From positions 1 to 64,000 of the forward strand of contig NZ_JADILJ010000020.1 of assembly GCF_017355185.1 (NCBI RefSeq): 64,000 nt of DNA. The letters are read 5' to 3'. Made by a program: the position numbers and the translations under genes. Each line of letters opens with the position of its first letter. The first letter of the stretch is position 1. Shown one piece after another: positions 35,552-44,241 of this stretch. Below the pieces are notes generated by a model. The model saw nothing but the letters and a program-made list of their open reading frames with translations, was not told the origin of the DNA and ran no database searches. The DNA comes from Rathayibacter sp. SD072 (GTDB taxonomy: Bacteria; Actinomycetota; Actinomycetes; Actinomycetales; Microbacteriaceae).

Positions 35552-37528
35552 ATGCCCGTTCGCTACGGAGGCGACTACAACCCCGAGCAGTGGCCGAAGG
35601 AGGTGTGGCCCGAGGACGTGACCCTGATGAACCGCGCCGGCGTGAATCTCGCGACGGTGGGCGTCTTCTCGTGGGCGCACCTGGAGCCGCGCAACGGCGA
35701 GTTCGACTTCGCCTGGCTCGACGAGGTCCTCGACGGCCTGCACGCCGGCGGCGTGCGCGTCGACCTCGCCACCGCCACCGCGTCCCCGCCGCCGTGGCTG
35801 AGCCACGAGCACCCCGAGATGCTGCCCGTCACCGCCGACGGAGTGGTCCTCGGAGTCGGCTCGCGCCAGCAGTACGCGCCGTCCTCGCCCGTCTACCGCC
35901 GCTACGCCGCGCGCCTGGTGCGCAAGCTGGCCGAGCGCTACGCCGGCCACCCCGCGCTCGAGATGTGGCACATCGGCAACGAGTACGGCTGCCACGTCTC
36001 GCACGACTACTCCGAGTCGGCGGTCCTCGCGTTCCGCGAGTGGCTGAGCGTGAAGTACGGCAGCATCGAGGCGCTCAACGAGGCCTGGGGCACCGCCTTC
36101 TGGTCGCAGCGCTACTCGAGCTTCGAGGAGGTGCGGCCTCCCGCGGCGATGCCGACGCTGCCCAACCCGACCCAGCGCCTCGACTTCGACCGCTTCTCCT
36201 CCCGCCAGCTGCTCGAGTGCTACCTGGCCGAGAAGGAGATCCTGCGCGAGTACTCGCCCGAGACTCCCATCACCACGAACTTCATGGGGCTGTTCAAGCC
36301 CGTCGACTACTGGGCCTGGGCCCCGCACGTCGACGTCGTGTCGGACGACCTCTACCCCGACCCCGCCGACCCGGAGGCGCCCTTCACCGCCGCGGTCGCG
36401 CGCGACCTCATGCGCTCGCTCGGCGAGGGCCGCCCGTGGCTGCTGATGGAGCAGGCCACCAGCGCCGTCAACTGGCGCCGCAGCAACGCGCCGAAGAAGC
36501 CCGGGCAGATGCGCGCCTGGAGCTACCAGGTGCTGGGCCGCGGAGCCGACGGCATCCTCTTCTTCCAATGGCGGCAGTCGCGCGCCGGCGCCGAGAAGTT
36601 CCACTCGGGGCTCGTGCCGCACGGCGGTCCCGAGACCCGCGTGTTCCGCGAGGTCGAGGAGCTGGGCGCCGAGCTCGGCCGCCTCGACGAGATCCTCGGG
36701 ACCGAGGTGGAGTCCCGCGTCGCGATCGTGTTCGACTGGGACAGCTGGTGGTCGATCGAGCAGGACGCGACTCCGGGCGCGATCGACTACGCCGCGCACG
36801 TCACCGCGTGGCACCGCGAGTTCACCCGCCGCCACGTCACGGTCGACTTCGTGCGCGCCTCCGGGCCGTTCGACGGCTACGACCTCGTCGTCGCGCCCGC
36901 ACTCTTCGCGGCCCGGGCCGAGGATCTGGCCGGCCTCGCCGCGTACGCGGAGGGCGGCGGGCACCTCGTCACGACGTTCCAGAGCGGCATCACCGACGAG
37001 GACGCGCACATCACCGAGGGCGGCTACCTCGGCGCGCTGCAGTCGACGCTCGGCGTGCGCGTCGAGGAGTTCGCTCCGCTCGCCTCCGCCGACGCCTTCT
37101 CGGACGAGCTGCCCGACTCGACGGTCACCGGTTCGCTGGAGGGCGTCGTCACCCGCTGGCGCGAGTACCTGCACGCCGAGGGCGCCGAGGTGCTGGCGCG
37201 CTTCACCGACGACCTCGACGGCTGGCCTGCGATCACGCGGCGGGAGACGACCGGCGGCGGATCCGCCTGGTACGTCGCCACGTGGCCCGCGCCCGAGCTC
37301 CTGGGAACCGTCGTCGAGCGCGCGCTCGCCGACGCGGGCGTGGAGGGCGTCGTCGCCGAGCCGATCGAGGGAGTGGAGCTCGTGCGCCGCGGCGCGCTCG
37401 TCTTCGCGATCAACCACGGCCGCTCCGACGCCGTCGTGCCGATCGCCGGAGTCGACGTGCTGTCCGGCGAGCGTGCCGACTCCGTCACCCTGGCACCCCA
37501 GGGGGTCGCACTGCTGCGGGTGGGATGA
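35552..37528 (+). CDS. beta-galactosidase, GH42
   Basis: A 658-residue protein starting MPVRYGGDYNPEQWPKEVW, the usual GH42 opening. The acid/base is Glu144 in MWHIGNEYGCHVSH and the nucleophile Glu300 in PWLLMEQATSAVNWR. A trimerisation domain (about 390-590) and a small C-terminal beta domain follow. No signal peptide is present, so it acts in the cytoplasm on imported beta-galactosides. Next to alpha-xylosidase it may remove the galactose that caps xyloglucan side chains; it could also use galactose oligomers released by the secreted galactanase. It has its own operator and a GAAGGAG ribosome site. Confidence 0.94.
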   Translation: MPVRYGGDYNPEQWPKEVWPEDVTLMNRAGVNLATVGVFSWAHLEPRNGEFDFAWLDEVLDGLHAGGVRVDLATATASPPPWLSHEHPEMLPVTADGVVLGVGSRQQYAPSSPVYRRYAARLVRKLAERYAGHPALEMWHIGNEYGCHVSHDYSESAVLAFREWLSVKYGSIEALNEAWGTAFWSQRYSSFEEVRPPAAMPTLPNPTQRLDFDRFSSRQLLECYLAEKEILREYSPETPITTNFMGLFKPVDYWAWAPHVDVVSDDLYPDPADPEAPFTAAVARDLMRSLGEGRPWLLMEQATSAVNWRRSNAPKKPGQMRAWSYQVLGRGADGILFFQWRQSRAGAEKFHSGLVPHGGPETRVFREVEELGAELGRLDEILGTEVESRVAIVFDWDSWWSIEQDATPGAIDYAAHVTAWHREFTRRHVTVDFVRASGPFDGYDLVVAPALFAARAEDLAGLAAYAEGGGHLVTTFQSGITDEDAHITEGGYLGALQSTLGVRVEEFAPLASADAFSDELPDSTVTGSLEGVVTRWREYLHAEGAEVLARFTDDLDGWPAITRRETTGGGSAWYVATWPAPELLGTVVERALADAGVEGVVAEPIEGVELVRRGALVFAINHGRSDAVVPIAGVDVLSGERADSVTLAPQGVALLRVG

Positions 37529-37580
37529 GAGCGCTCACGGCGTCGAGCCCCGTCGATCACGTCCCCGGATGAACTGATAG

Positions 37581-37594
37581 TCGAATCAATTCGA
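37581..37594 (+). promoter_or_regulatory. palindrome before the efflux-pump gene
   Basis: TCGAATCAATTCGA has perfect 6-bp arms around CA. It is AT-rich for this genome and lies upstream of a possible -10 box (TAGCGT, 37627-37632). It may be a MarR/TetR-type operator of the pump; no adjacent regulator gene is present. Confidence 0.4.
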
Positions 37595-37632
37595 TCGAGG
37601 GGGAGTGCAGGAGCGCCCGCGGCGGTTAGCGT

Positions 37633-37673
37633 GAGGAGCGGTGCAGGGATGCGAGCATCCCGCGCCGCTCCTC
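37633..37673 (+). other. nested stem-loop in the efflux-pump leader
   Basis: An outer 9-bp stem (37633-37641 with 37665-37673) encloses an inner 7-bp stem (37646-37652 with 37655-37661). It begins right after the possible -10 box and ends 69 bases before the start codon. It could be an attenuator or an mRNA-stabilising structure. Confidence 0.45.
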
Positions 37674-37741
37674 GCGGCCGTTCCGGCGCCGCTCCCGCAC
37701 GATTCCGCCCCGCTCCCCGCGCCTCGCGCAGGAAGGCCTCC

Positions 37742-39004
37742 GTGACCACCGTCGCCCCGACGCCCACCGGCTCCGTCCCCGTCCACCGCCACCCCGGCGA
37801 CGCCCTGACCACGCGTCAGCGCCTCGTCTACGTCATCGTCCTGGGAGCGCTCACCGCGCTCGGGCCGTTCACGATCGACCTCTACCTCCCCGCCTTCCCG
37901 GTGCTGCAGGACGAGCTGAACGTGTCGGAGGCGGCGGTGCAGCTGACGCTGACGGGCACGACGCTCGGCTTCGCCCTCGGCCAGCTGATCGTCGGCCCGT
38001 GGAGCGACGCGGTCGGCCGGCGCCTGCCGCTGATCCTCGCCACCGCGGTGCACGTGCTCACCTGCATCGGCGCCGCGTTCGCCCCCGACATCGTCTGGCT
38101 CGGCGTGTTCCGCGTGCTGATGGGCGCGGGAGCCGCGGCCGGCGGCGTCGTGGCGATGGCGATGGTCCGCGACCTCTTCGGCGGGCGTCCGCTGGTCCTG
38201 ATGCTCTCCCGCCTGGCGCTGGTCTCGGGCCTGGCGCCCGTGCTCGCCCCGGTGATCGGCTCGCAGCTGCTGCTGGTCATGGACTGGCGCGGCGTGTTCG
38301 TCTTCCTCGCCGCCTACGGCCTCGTCGTGATGATCGCCGTCGCCCTCCTCATCGTCGAGACGCGCCCGCGCACCGCCCGCGGCGACCGCGACCGCCGCTC
38401 GCTGCTGCAGCGCTACCGCTCCGTGCTCGGCGACCGCCAGTTCGTGGGAGTGGCGCTCATCGGCGGCATGACCTTCGCCGGCCTCTTCACCTACCTCTCC
38501 AGCTCGGCCTTCCTGTTCCAGGGCCTCTACGGCTTCGATCCGCAGCAGTACGGCCTGCTCTTCGCCGTCAACTCGCTCGGAGTGGTCGTGGGCGTCCAGG
38601 CGTCCTCGCGGCTCAGTCGCCGCGTCGGCCCGCAGTGGATCCTCGCGATCACCACGATCTCGCTGTTCACCACCGCCGGGCTCATCGCGCTCTTCGACGC
38701 GCTCGGCTTCGGCCTGTGGGGCACGCTCGTGCCGCTGTGGCTCTTCATCGCGTCGTGCGGCTTCAGCTTCCCGTGCGTGCAGGTGCTCGGACTCGTGAAC
38801 CACGGCAAGGAGGCGGGCACCGCGGCGTCGCTGCTGGGCGCCGTGAACTTCGGCATGGCGGGGATCCTCTCGCCGATCTCGGGGATCTTCGGCGCCTCCT
38901 CCGCGATCCCGATGGCGCTGGTGATGATGACGACCGCGGCGATCTCCATCCTGGCGCTCTGGCTGATCGTGCGGCCGCGCACCGTGGCGGCGCTGCAGGA
39001 CTGA
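37742..39004 (+). CDS. Bcr/CflA-family MFS drug efflux transporter
   Basis: A 420-residue inner-membrane protein with 12 helices. The GTG start has AGGAAGG upstream; earlier in-frame codons lie in the structured leader. The Bcr/CflA opening FTIDLYLPAFPVLQDEL is at about 38-54, and the MFS loop 2-3 motif is GPWSDAVGRRLPLI. These pumps export bicyclomycin, chloramphenicol, sulfonamides or small peptides by proton antiport; the substrate here is unknown. It stands alone, preceded by a palindrome and a stem-loop. Confidence 0.88.
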   Translation: MTTVAPTPTGSVPVHRHPGDALTTRQRLVYVIVLGALTALGPFTIDLYLPAFPVLQDELNVSEAAVQLTLTGTTLGFALGQLIVGPWSDAVGRRLPLILATAVHVLTCIGAAFAPDIVWLGVFRVLMGAGAAAGGVVAMAMVRDLFGGRPLVLMLSRLALVSGLAPVLAPVIGSQLLLVMDWRGVFVFLAAYGLVVMIAVALLIVETRPRTARGDRDRRSLLQRYRSVLGDRQFVGVALIGGMTFAGLFTYLSSSAFLFQGLYGFDPQQYGLLFAVNSLGVVVGVQASSRLSRRVGPQWILAITTISLFTTAGLIALFDALGFGLWGTLVPLWLFIASCGFSFPCVQVLGLVNHGKEAGTAASLLGAVNFGMAGILSPISGIFGASSAIPMALVMMTTAAISILALWLIVRPRTVAALQD

Positions 39005-39070
39005 CGCAGCGGCTCCGCGCCCCGCGCGCAAGCCCCTGCACGTGAACGTCCGGCGGGGGAGGATGTCGGG

Positions 39071-39862
39071 ATGGTGAACCGCGAGAACCGATCGACGACC
39101 GAGCCCGCCTCCGCGAGCCCCGACGCGGTGCAGCGCGAGCGGATGGGGACGTCCGCCCCGTCCGCGGATCCCGCGGCGACCAAGGTCCTCACGCAGGAGG
39201 TCGCGCACCGCGTCTCGCGTCGCTGGCCGCTCGTCTCGGCGTCGATCGCCCTGCTCCTCACGGTGATCCTGGCGATCATGATCGCCTACCGCCCGACCAC
39301 CGCCTTCGGCTTCGACGTCGAATGGATGGACGAGATCGTCGAGCACCGCTCGAGCGTCTGGGACATCCCGGCCCTCGTCATGAACACGGTCGGCGCGGGC
39401 ATCACCGGCACGGCGGTCATCCCGCTGGCCATCGTGGCCGTCCTGCTCGTGTTCCGCAGGCGCTGGGCTGCGCTGTACTACACGGTCGCCGCCCTGGTCA
39501 GCGTCGGCCTGACGCAGCTCGTCAAGGAGCTCGTCGGCCGCGCCCGCCCCGAGGACATGCTGGTCACGAGCGATTACGGCTCGTTCCCCTCCGGCCACAC
39601 GGCGAACGCGGCGACGACCGCGATGGTGCTCGCGCTGATCTTCCCGCTGGTCTGGGTCTGGATCGCGGGCTTCCTCTACTCCGTCGCCATGATGGCCAGC
39701 CGCACGTACCTCGGCGCGCACTGGCTGAGCGACACCATCGGCGGCCTGCTCCTGGGCGTCGGAGTAGCGCTCGTCGTCTGGGCGCCGCTCGCCGGGCGAC
39801 TGCGCAGCGAGAGCGAGCTGCCGCATCCGCCGATCTGGGTGAAGCGCTCGGACGTGCGCTAG
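39071..39862 (+). CDS. PAP2-family membrane phosphatase
   Basis: A 263-residue protein with an Ala/Ser-rich cytoplasmic N-terminus of about 55 residues and five to six helices. The phosphatase motifs are KELVGRARP (K-x6-RP form), PSGHT and SRTYLGAHWLSD, with the catalytic His in the last. It hydrolyses lipid phosphates such as undecaprenyl diphosphate or phosphatidic acid on the outer membrane face. Its stop codon abuts the stop codon of the convergent gene with no base between. Confidence 0.88.
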   Translation: MVNRENRSTTEPASASPDAVQRERMGTSAPSADPAATKVLTQEVAHRVSRRWPLVSASIALLLTVILAIMIAYRPTTAFGFDVEWMDEIVEHRSSVWDIPALVMNTVGAGITGTAVIPLAIVAVLLVFRRRWAALYYTVAALVSVGLTQLVKELVGRARPEDMLVTSDYGSFPSGHTANAATTAMVLALIFPLVWVWIAGFLYSVAMMASRTYLGAHWLSDTIGGLLLGVGVALVVWAPLAGRLRSESELPHPPIWVKRSDVR

Positions 39863-40642
39863 TCAGGAGCCGAGCGGCGCGAGCCCGTCGAGCTCGTTGA
39901 ACGTGTAGACGTGCAGCCCGTGGAGCCGGTCGCCCGCGGCCTCCTCGAGTCGGGAGACGAAGGCGGTGGGATCGAACCGCCGGCCGCGCAGCAGGCCGCC
40001 CGCCACCGAGGTGCTCCGCTTCAGGAACCCCAGCGAGGAGCCCACGCCGATCCTTGCGCCCAGGCTCAGCAGCTTCGCCCGCTCGACCGGTCCCGGCACC
40101 CCGGCCCACAGCTCCGCCTCGATGCCCTCCGCCCGGAGAAGGTCGGCGTAGCGCACCACGGCGTCGACGTCGAAGCACATCTGCGTGACGATCGAGCGGA
40201 GGAAGGGCGCCCGCTCGCGCAGGTGCGTCAGGATGCTCTCGTCCGAGAGGTGCGGGTGCCCCTCCGGGTACCCGGCGATGCCGACGGCCAGGTCAGGCGT
40301 GATCTCGACGGCGTCGCGGAGGAGCTCCAGGCTCGTCGAGTAGGTCCCGCTCGCCTTCTTCGCGTCACCCGACACGACGAACACCTCGTCGATGCCGCTG
40401 TCGCCGAGCCGGCCGAGCGCCCGCTCGAGGGCCGGGCGCCCTTCGACGTTGCGCGCGGCGAGATGCGGAACCACCCGGAAGCCGAGTGCGGCGAGCTCGA
40501 CGGCCGCATCCAGCGTCCGCTCGGTGCCGTGCTGCGGGAGGCTCGTGACGGTCAGGGTGATCGCGGGCGGCTCGGCGAACGCGCGGCGGGCCCGCTCGGC
40601 GATGTCGTCGGACGGGATGATCTCGAAGCGCGTCCTGGTCAC
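39863..40642 (-). CDS. methylenetetrahydrofolate reductase-like protein
   Basis: A 259-residue protein with a GTG start (VTRTRFEIIPSDDIAE). It is a TIM barrel like MetF, with EVFVVSGDAKKASGTY, VGIAGYPEGHPHLS and FLRSIVTQMCFDVDAVVRY; the last matches the QxxFD substrate stretch of MetF. It is about 30-40 residues shorter than MetF and lacks the usual N-terminal S-F-E-F motif. It may therefore act in a demethylation or salvage step rather than methionine synthesis. It is convergent with the PAP2 gene at zero distance. Confidence 0.78.
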   Translation of the reverse strand: MTRTRFEIIPSDDIAERARRAFAEPPAITLTVTSLPQHGTERTLDAAVELAALGFRVVPHLAARNVEGRPALERALGRLGDSGIDEVFVVSGDAKKASGTYSTSLELLRDAVEITPDLAVGIAGYPEGHPHLSDESILTHLRERAPFLRSIVTQMCFDVDAVVRYADLLRAEGIEAELWAGVPGPVERAKLLSLGARIGVGSSLGFLKRSTSVAGGLLRGRRFDPTAFVSRLEEAAGDRLHGLHVYTFNELDGLAPLGS

Positions 40643-40724
40643 CCGTCCACCCTCCCACGACCCGGTGTCGGAGGGTCGCCCTAGCCTGGAGGCGTCCGCC
40701 GCCCGGCGGCACGGAGGGAGTCGC

Positions 40725-43700
40725 ATGTACCTGGAGGCCGGCCGAGTGGTCACGAGCCCCACCGACCTCTCGAACTGGGCGGCCTGCGAGTGGGCGGTGC
40801 TCCGGCGCTTCGACGCGATGCTGGGCCGGTCGCCGCGGCTGGACCCCGTGGTCGACGCGATGCTCGACCGCACCGCCGTCCTCGGCGACGAGCACGAGCA
40901 CCGCTTCCTGGCCGAGCTCAAGCGCACCCACGACGTCCTCGAGTTCGAGCGGCCCGAGCCCGCGGGGTACGCGGCCGCGGCCGACGCCGCCGTCGAGGCG
41001 ATGCGCGCCGGCGTCGACGTCCTGTTCCAGGCCACGTTCTTCGACGGCGCGTTCATCGGCTTCTCCGACTTCCTCCTCCGCACCGCCGACGGCGCGTACG
41101 AGGTCTACGACACCAAGCTCGCCCGGCACGCCAAGATCCCGGCGCTGCTTCAGCTGGCCGCCTACGCCGAGCAGATGAGCGCCCGCGGGATCCGCGTCGG
41201 CGAGCAGGTGCACCTCGTGCTCGGGGACGGCACGGTCACCAGCCACGAGCTGGCGTCCATCGCGCCGGTGCAGCGCGTGCAGCGGGCGCGCCTGCGCGCG
41301 GTGCTGGACGAGCGGGTGGCGGCCGACGAGCCGCTCGCCTGGGGCGACCCCCGCTACGCGGCGTGCGGACGCTGCCCCGTCTGCGCTCCCGAGGTGCAGG
41401 GGCACCGCGATCCGATCCTCGTCGCCGGGATGCGGCTCGACCAGCGGGCGAAGCTGGTGGCGGCCGGGGTCTCGACCCTCGACGCGCTCGCCGAGCACGA
41501 CGGCCCGGTCCCGGGGATGGGGGCCGGCACCCTCGACGCCCTCCGGGCGCAGGCGCGCCTCCAGGTGCTGTCCGAGTCCTCGCCGGTGCCCGCCGTCGAG
41601 GTCGTCGACGCCTCCGTGCTCGCCGCCCTGCCCGCTCCCGACCCGGGCGACCTCTTCTTCGACTTCGAGGGCGACCCGCTGCACACCGAGGACAACCGCG
41701 AGTGGGGCCTCGACTACCTGTTCGGCATGGTCGACGACCAGGAGGAGTTCACGGCCTTCTGGGCGCACGACCTCGGCGCCGAGCGGCGGGCGCTCGTCGA
41801 CTTCCTCGCGTTCCTGCGCGAGCGCCGCTCCCGCTACCCCCGGATGCACGTCTACCACTACGCGTCCTACGAGCGCACGCACCTGCTCTCGCTCGCCCTG
41901 CGCCACGGCGTCGGCGAGGAGGAGGTCGACCAGCTGCTGCGCGACGGCGTGCTCGTCGACCTCTACCCGGTGGTGCGGCGGGGGCTCCGGGTGGGCTCGC
42001 GCAGCTACTCCATCAAGAAGCTCGAGCCCCTCTACATGGGGTCCGAGCAGCGCGACGCCTCCGGAGTGACGAACGCGGCCGACAGCATCGACGTCTACGT
42101 GAAGGCGCGCGCCGCGTTCGCCGACGATCCCGTGAAGGGTCAGCGCGAGCTCGATCTCGTCGCCGACTACAACGCCTACGACTGCCGCTCGACCCTGCGC
42201 CTGCGCGACTGGCTGCTGTCGCTCGCGCCGCCCCGCGACGAGCCCCTGCCGCTCGTCGAGATCGATCTCCCGGTGCCGCGCGAGCCCGATCCGACGGCCG
42301 TCGCCCTGCTCGAGCAGGTGGCGGGCGTCGAGCCGTGGGAGCGGACCGCCGACCAGACCGCCCTGGCCCTCGCGGGCGCGGCGATCGACTACCACCGCCG
42401 CGAGGCCAAGACCTTCTGGCAGGAGCACTTCGACCGCCTCCGCCAGCCCCTCGACGAATGGGCCGACGTCCGCGACGTCGTGATGATCGACCGGGTCGAG
42501 GTCGTCCGCGACTGGTCGAAGCTCCCGAAGGCGCGCACGCAGTCGCGCGAGCTGCGGATCCTCGGCCGACTCGCGCCGGGGAGCAGGCTCGGCACCGGAT
42601 CCTCGCCCTACCTCGTCTACGACGCCCCGCCGCCGCCCGGAGCGCCGTCGCCCGGACCCGGGCTGCGCGGCGCGTCCGACCGGTCCGAGATCCTCGCGGT
42701 CGACGACGACGGCGAGCGCATCGTCCTCCTGCTCAAGGAGGGGCTGAGGGCGGGGGAGGACCCGCACGACGACACCCCCGTCGCGCTGGCGCCCGCGCCG
42801 CCGCCGCGGGCGGCCCCGCAGCCCGAGGCGATCGCGGAGTGGGGTCGCGACGTGCTCGACGCGCTGCCCGAGCTCCTGCCCGACCCCGCGCTCGACGTGC
42901 TGCGGCGGACGCCGCCCGCCGCGGTCGCCCCGGTCGACGGCGACGACGTGATCGGAGCCGTCGTCGAGACCCTGCTCGGGCTCGACCGGGCCACCCTCGC
43001 GGTGCAGGGCCCGCCCGGCACCGGCAAGACCTACGTCGGCTCGCACGTCATCGCGCGGCTCGTGCGCGAGCACGGCTGGCGCGTCGGCGTCGTGGGTCAG
43101 TCCCACTCCGTCGTCGAGAACGTGCTCACGGCGGTCGTGGGCCGGGGAGTCGATCCGTCGCGCGTCGCGAAGGTGCCCAAGGGCGGCACCTCGGCCGAGG
43201 CGCTCGAGGCGGTCGCCTGGGCGCCCGTGAAGAACGGAGCGGCGCTCGCCGCGGTGCTCGCGGAGGGCGGGGGCTGCGTCGTCGGCGGCACCGCGTGGAC
43301 CTTCGCGAACGCGGGCACGGTGCCCCGCCGCTCCCTCGACCTGCTCGTCGTCGACGAGGCGGGCCAGTTCTCGCTCGCGCCCACGATCGCGAGCGCGGTC
43401 GCGGCCGAGCGCCTCCTGCTCCTCGGCGATCCGCAGCAGCTGCCCCAGGTCAGCCAGGGCTCGCACCCCGAGCCGGTGGACGAGTCGGCGCTCGGCTGGC
43501 TGGCCGACGGCCACGACGTGCTGCCCGCCGAGTACGGCTACTTCCTCGCGCAGACCTACCGGATGCACCCCGAGCTCGCCGCCGCCGTGTCCGAGCTGTC
43601 CTACGAGGGCGCCCTGACGTCGCGGGCGCCGGAGGAGCGCCGCCTCGAGGGCGTCAGGCCGGGCCTGCACTCCGTCCCGGTCGTGCACGCCGGCGACACC

Positions 43701-44153
43701 ACGTCCTCGCCCGACGAGGCCCGTCGCGTCGTCGAGATCGCCCGGTCGATGATCGGCCGCACCTGGGTCGACGAGCACGGCGAGCGGAGCCTCACCGCGG
43801 CCGATGTGATCGTGGTCGCGCCCTACAACGCGCAGGGCGGCCTGCTGCGCGCCGCCCTCGACGCGGCGGGGCTCGACGAGACGGCCGTGGGCACCGTCGA
43901 TCTCTTCCAGGGACGCGAGGCGGTGGTCGCGATCGTCTCCCTCGCGGCGTCCTCGGGCGCCGACGTCCCGCGCGGGCTCGAGTTCCTCCTCCTGCCCAAT
44001 CGGCTGAACGTGGCGATCTCCCGCGCGAAGTGGGCGGCCTACCTCGTGCACTCGCCGGCGCTCGCCGCCTCGCTGCCCACGTCGCTCGTCGGACTCGAGC
44101 GGCTGTCGCGCTTCATCCGCCTGCTCGAGCGGGGCGCGGGGGCGCCGGAGTGA
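40725..44153 (+). CDS. TM0106-family RecB-like nuclease fused to a UPF1-like SF1 helicase
   Basis: A 1142-residue protein starting MYLEAGRVVTSPTDLSNWAA with an ACGGAGGGA ribosome site. Residues 1-300 are a RecB/Cas4-like nuclease: Cys21 plus the C-x-x-C-x-x-C cluster CGRCPVC are placed like Fe-S cluster ligands, and the catalytic stretch is YEVYDTKLARHAK. Residues 300-500 are an RNase H-like YprB domain with DLFFDFEGDP and DYNAYDCRSTLRL. The C-terminal half is an SF1B helicase: VQGPPGTGKT, VVDEAGQF, LGDPQQLPQV, QTYRMHPEL, DLFQGREAVVAIVSL and LNVAISRAK. It probably acts in DNA or RNA repair; its exact role is not established. Confidence 0.9.
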   Translation: MYLEAGRVVTSPTDLSNWAACEWAVLRRFDAMLGRSPRLDPVVDAMLDRTAVLGDEHEHRFLAELKRTHDVLEFERPEPAGYAAAADAAVEAMRAGVDVLFQATFFDGAFIGFSDFLLRTADGAYEVYDTKLARHAKIPALLQLAAYAEQMSARGIRVGEQVHLVLGDGTVTSHELASIAPVQRVQRARLRAVLDERVAADEPLAWGDPRYAACGRCPVCAPEVQGHRDPILVAGMRLDQRAKLVAAGVSTLDALAEHDGPVPGMGAGTLDALRAQARLQVLSESSPVPAVEVVDASVLAALPAPDPGDLFFDFEGDPLHTEDNREWGLDYLFGMVDDQEEFTAFWAHDLGAERRALVDFLAFLRERRSRYPRMHVYHYASYERTHLLSLALRHGVGEEEVDQLLRDGVLVDLYPVVRRGLRVGSRSYSIKKLEPLYMGSEQRDASGVTNAADSIDVYVKARAAFADDPVKGQRELDLVADYNAYDCRSTLRLRDWLLSLAPPRDEPLPLVEIDLPVPREPDPTAVALLEQVAGVEPWERTADQTALALAGAAIDYHRREAKTFWQEHFDRLRQPLDEWADVRDVVMIDRVEVVRDWSKLPKARTQSRELRILGRLAPGSRLGTGSSPYLVYDAPPPPGAPSPGPGLRGASDRSEILAVDDDGERIVLLLKEGLRAGEDPHDDTPVALAPAPPPRAAPQPEAIAEWGRDVLDALPELLPDPALDVLRRTPPAAVAPVDGDDVIGAVVETLLGLDRATLAVQGPPGTGKTYVGSHVIARLVREHGWRVGVVGQSHSVVENVLTAVVGRGVDPSRVAKVPKGGTSAEALEAVAWAPVKNGAALAAVLAEGGGCVVGGTAWTFANAGTVPRRSLDLLVVDEAGQFSLAPTIASAVAAERLLLLGDPQQLPQVSQGSHPEPVDESALGWLADGHDVLPAEYGYFLAQTYRMHPELAAAVSELSYEGALTSRAPEERRLEGVRPGLHSVPVVHAGDTTSSPDEARRVVEIARSMIGRTWVDEHGERSLTAADVIVVAPYNAQGGLLRAALDAAGLDETAVGTVDLFQGREAVVAIVSLAASSGADVPRGLEFLLLPNRLNVAISRAKWAAYLVHSPALAASLPTSLVGLERLSRFIRLLERGAGAPE

Positions 44154-44229
44154 CGGAATCGGTGGCCCACGGGCCGCATCAGCGATGTTCTCAGCGGCCA
44201 TCGACGTGGTGGACGACGTGATCCGTCGC

Positions 44230-44235
44230 TACGTT
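44230..44235 (+). promoter_or_regulatory. -10 box adjacent to a start codon
   Basis: TACGTT ends six bases before the ATG at 44242. GGAGG lies in the same six bases, so this transcript could be leaderless or the motif could be a close ribosome site from an upstream start. Confidence 0.35.
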
Positions 44236-44241
44236 GGAGGC

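Noticed and set aside
40365-44201. Very long open frame antisense to the nuclease-helicase gene
   Set aside because: Low-complexity Arg/Val/Glu-rich translation without domains; it mirrors the codon bias of the real plus-strand gene. Similar antisense frames at 4394-5743, 14405-16144, 30750-33983, 44191-47640 and 48492-51329 were rejected for the same reason.
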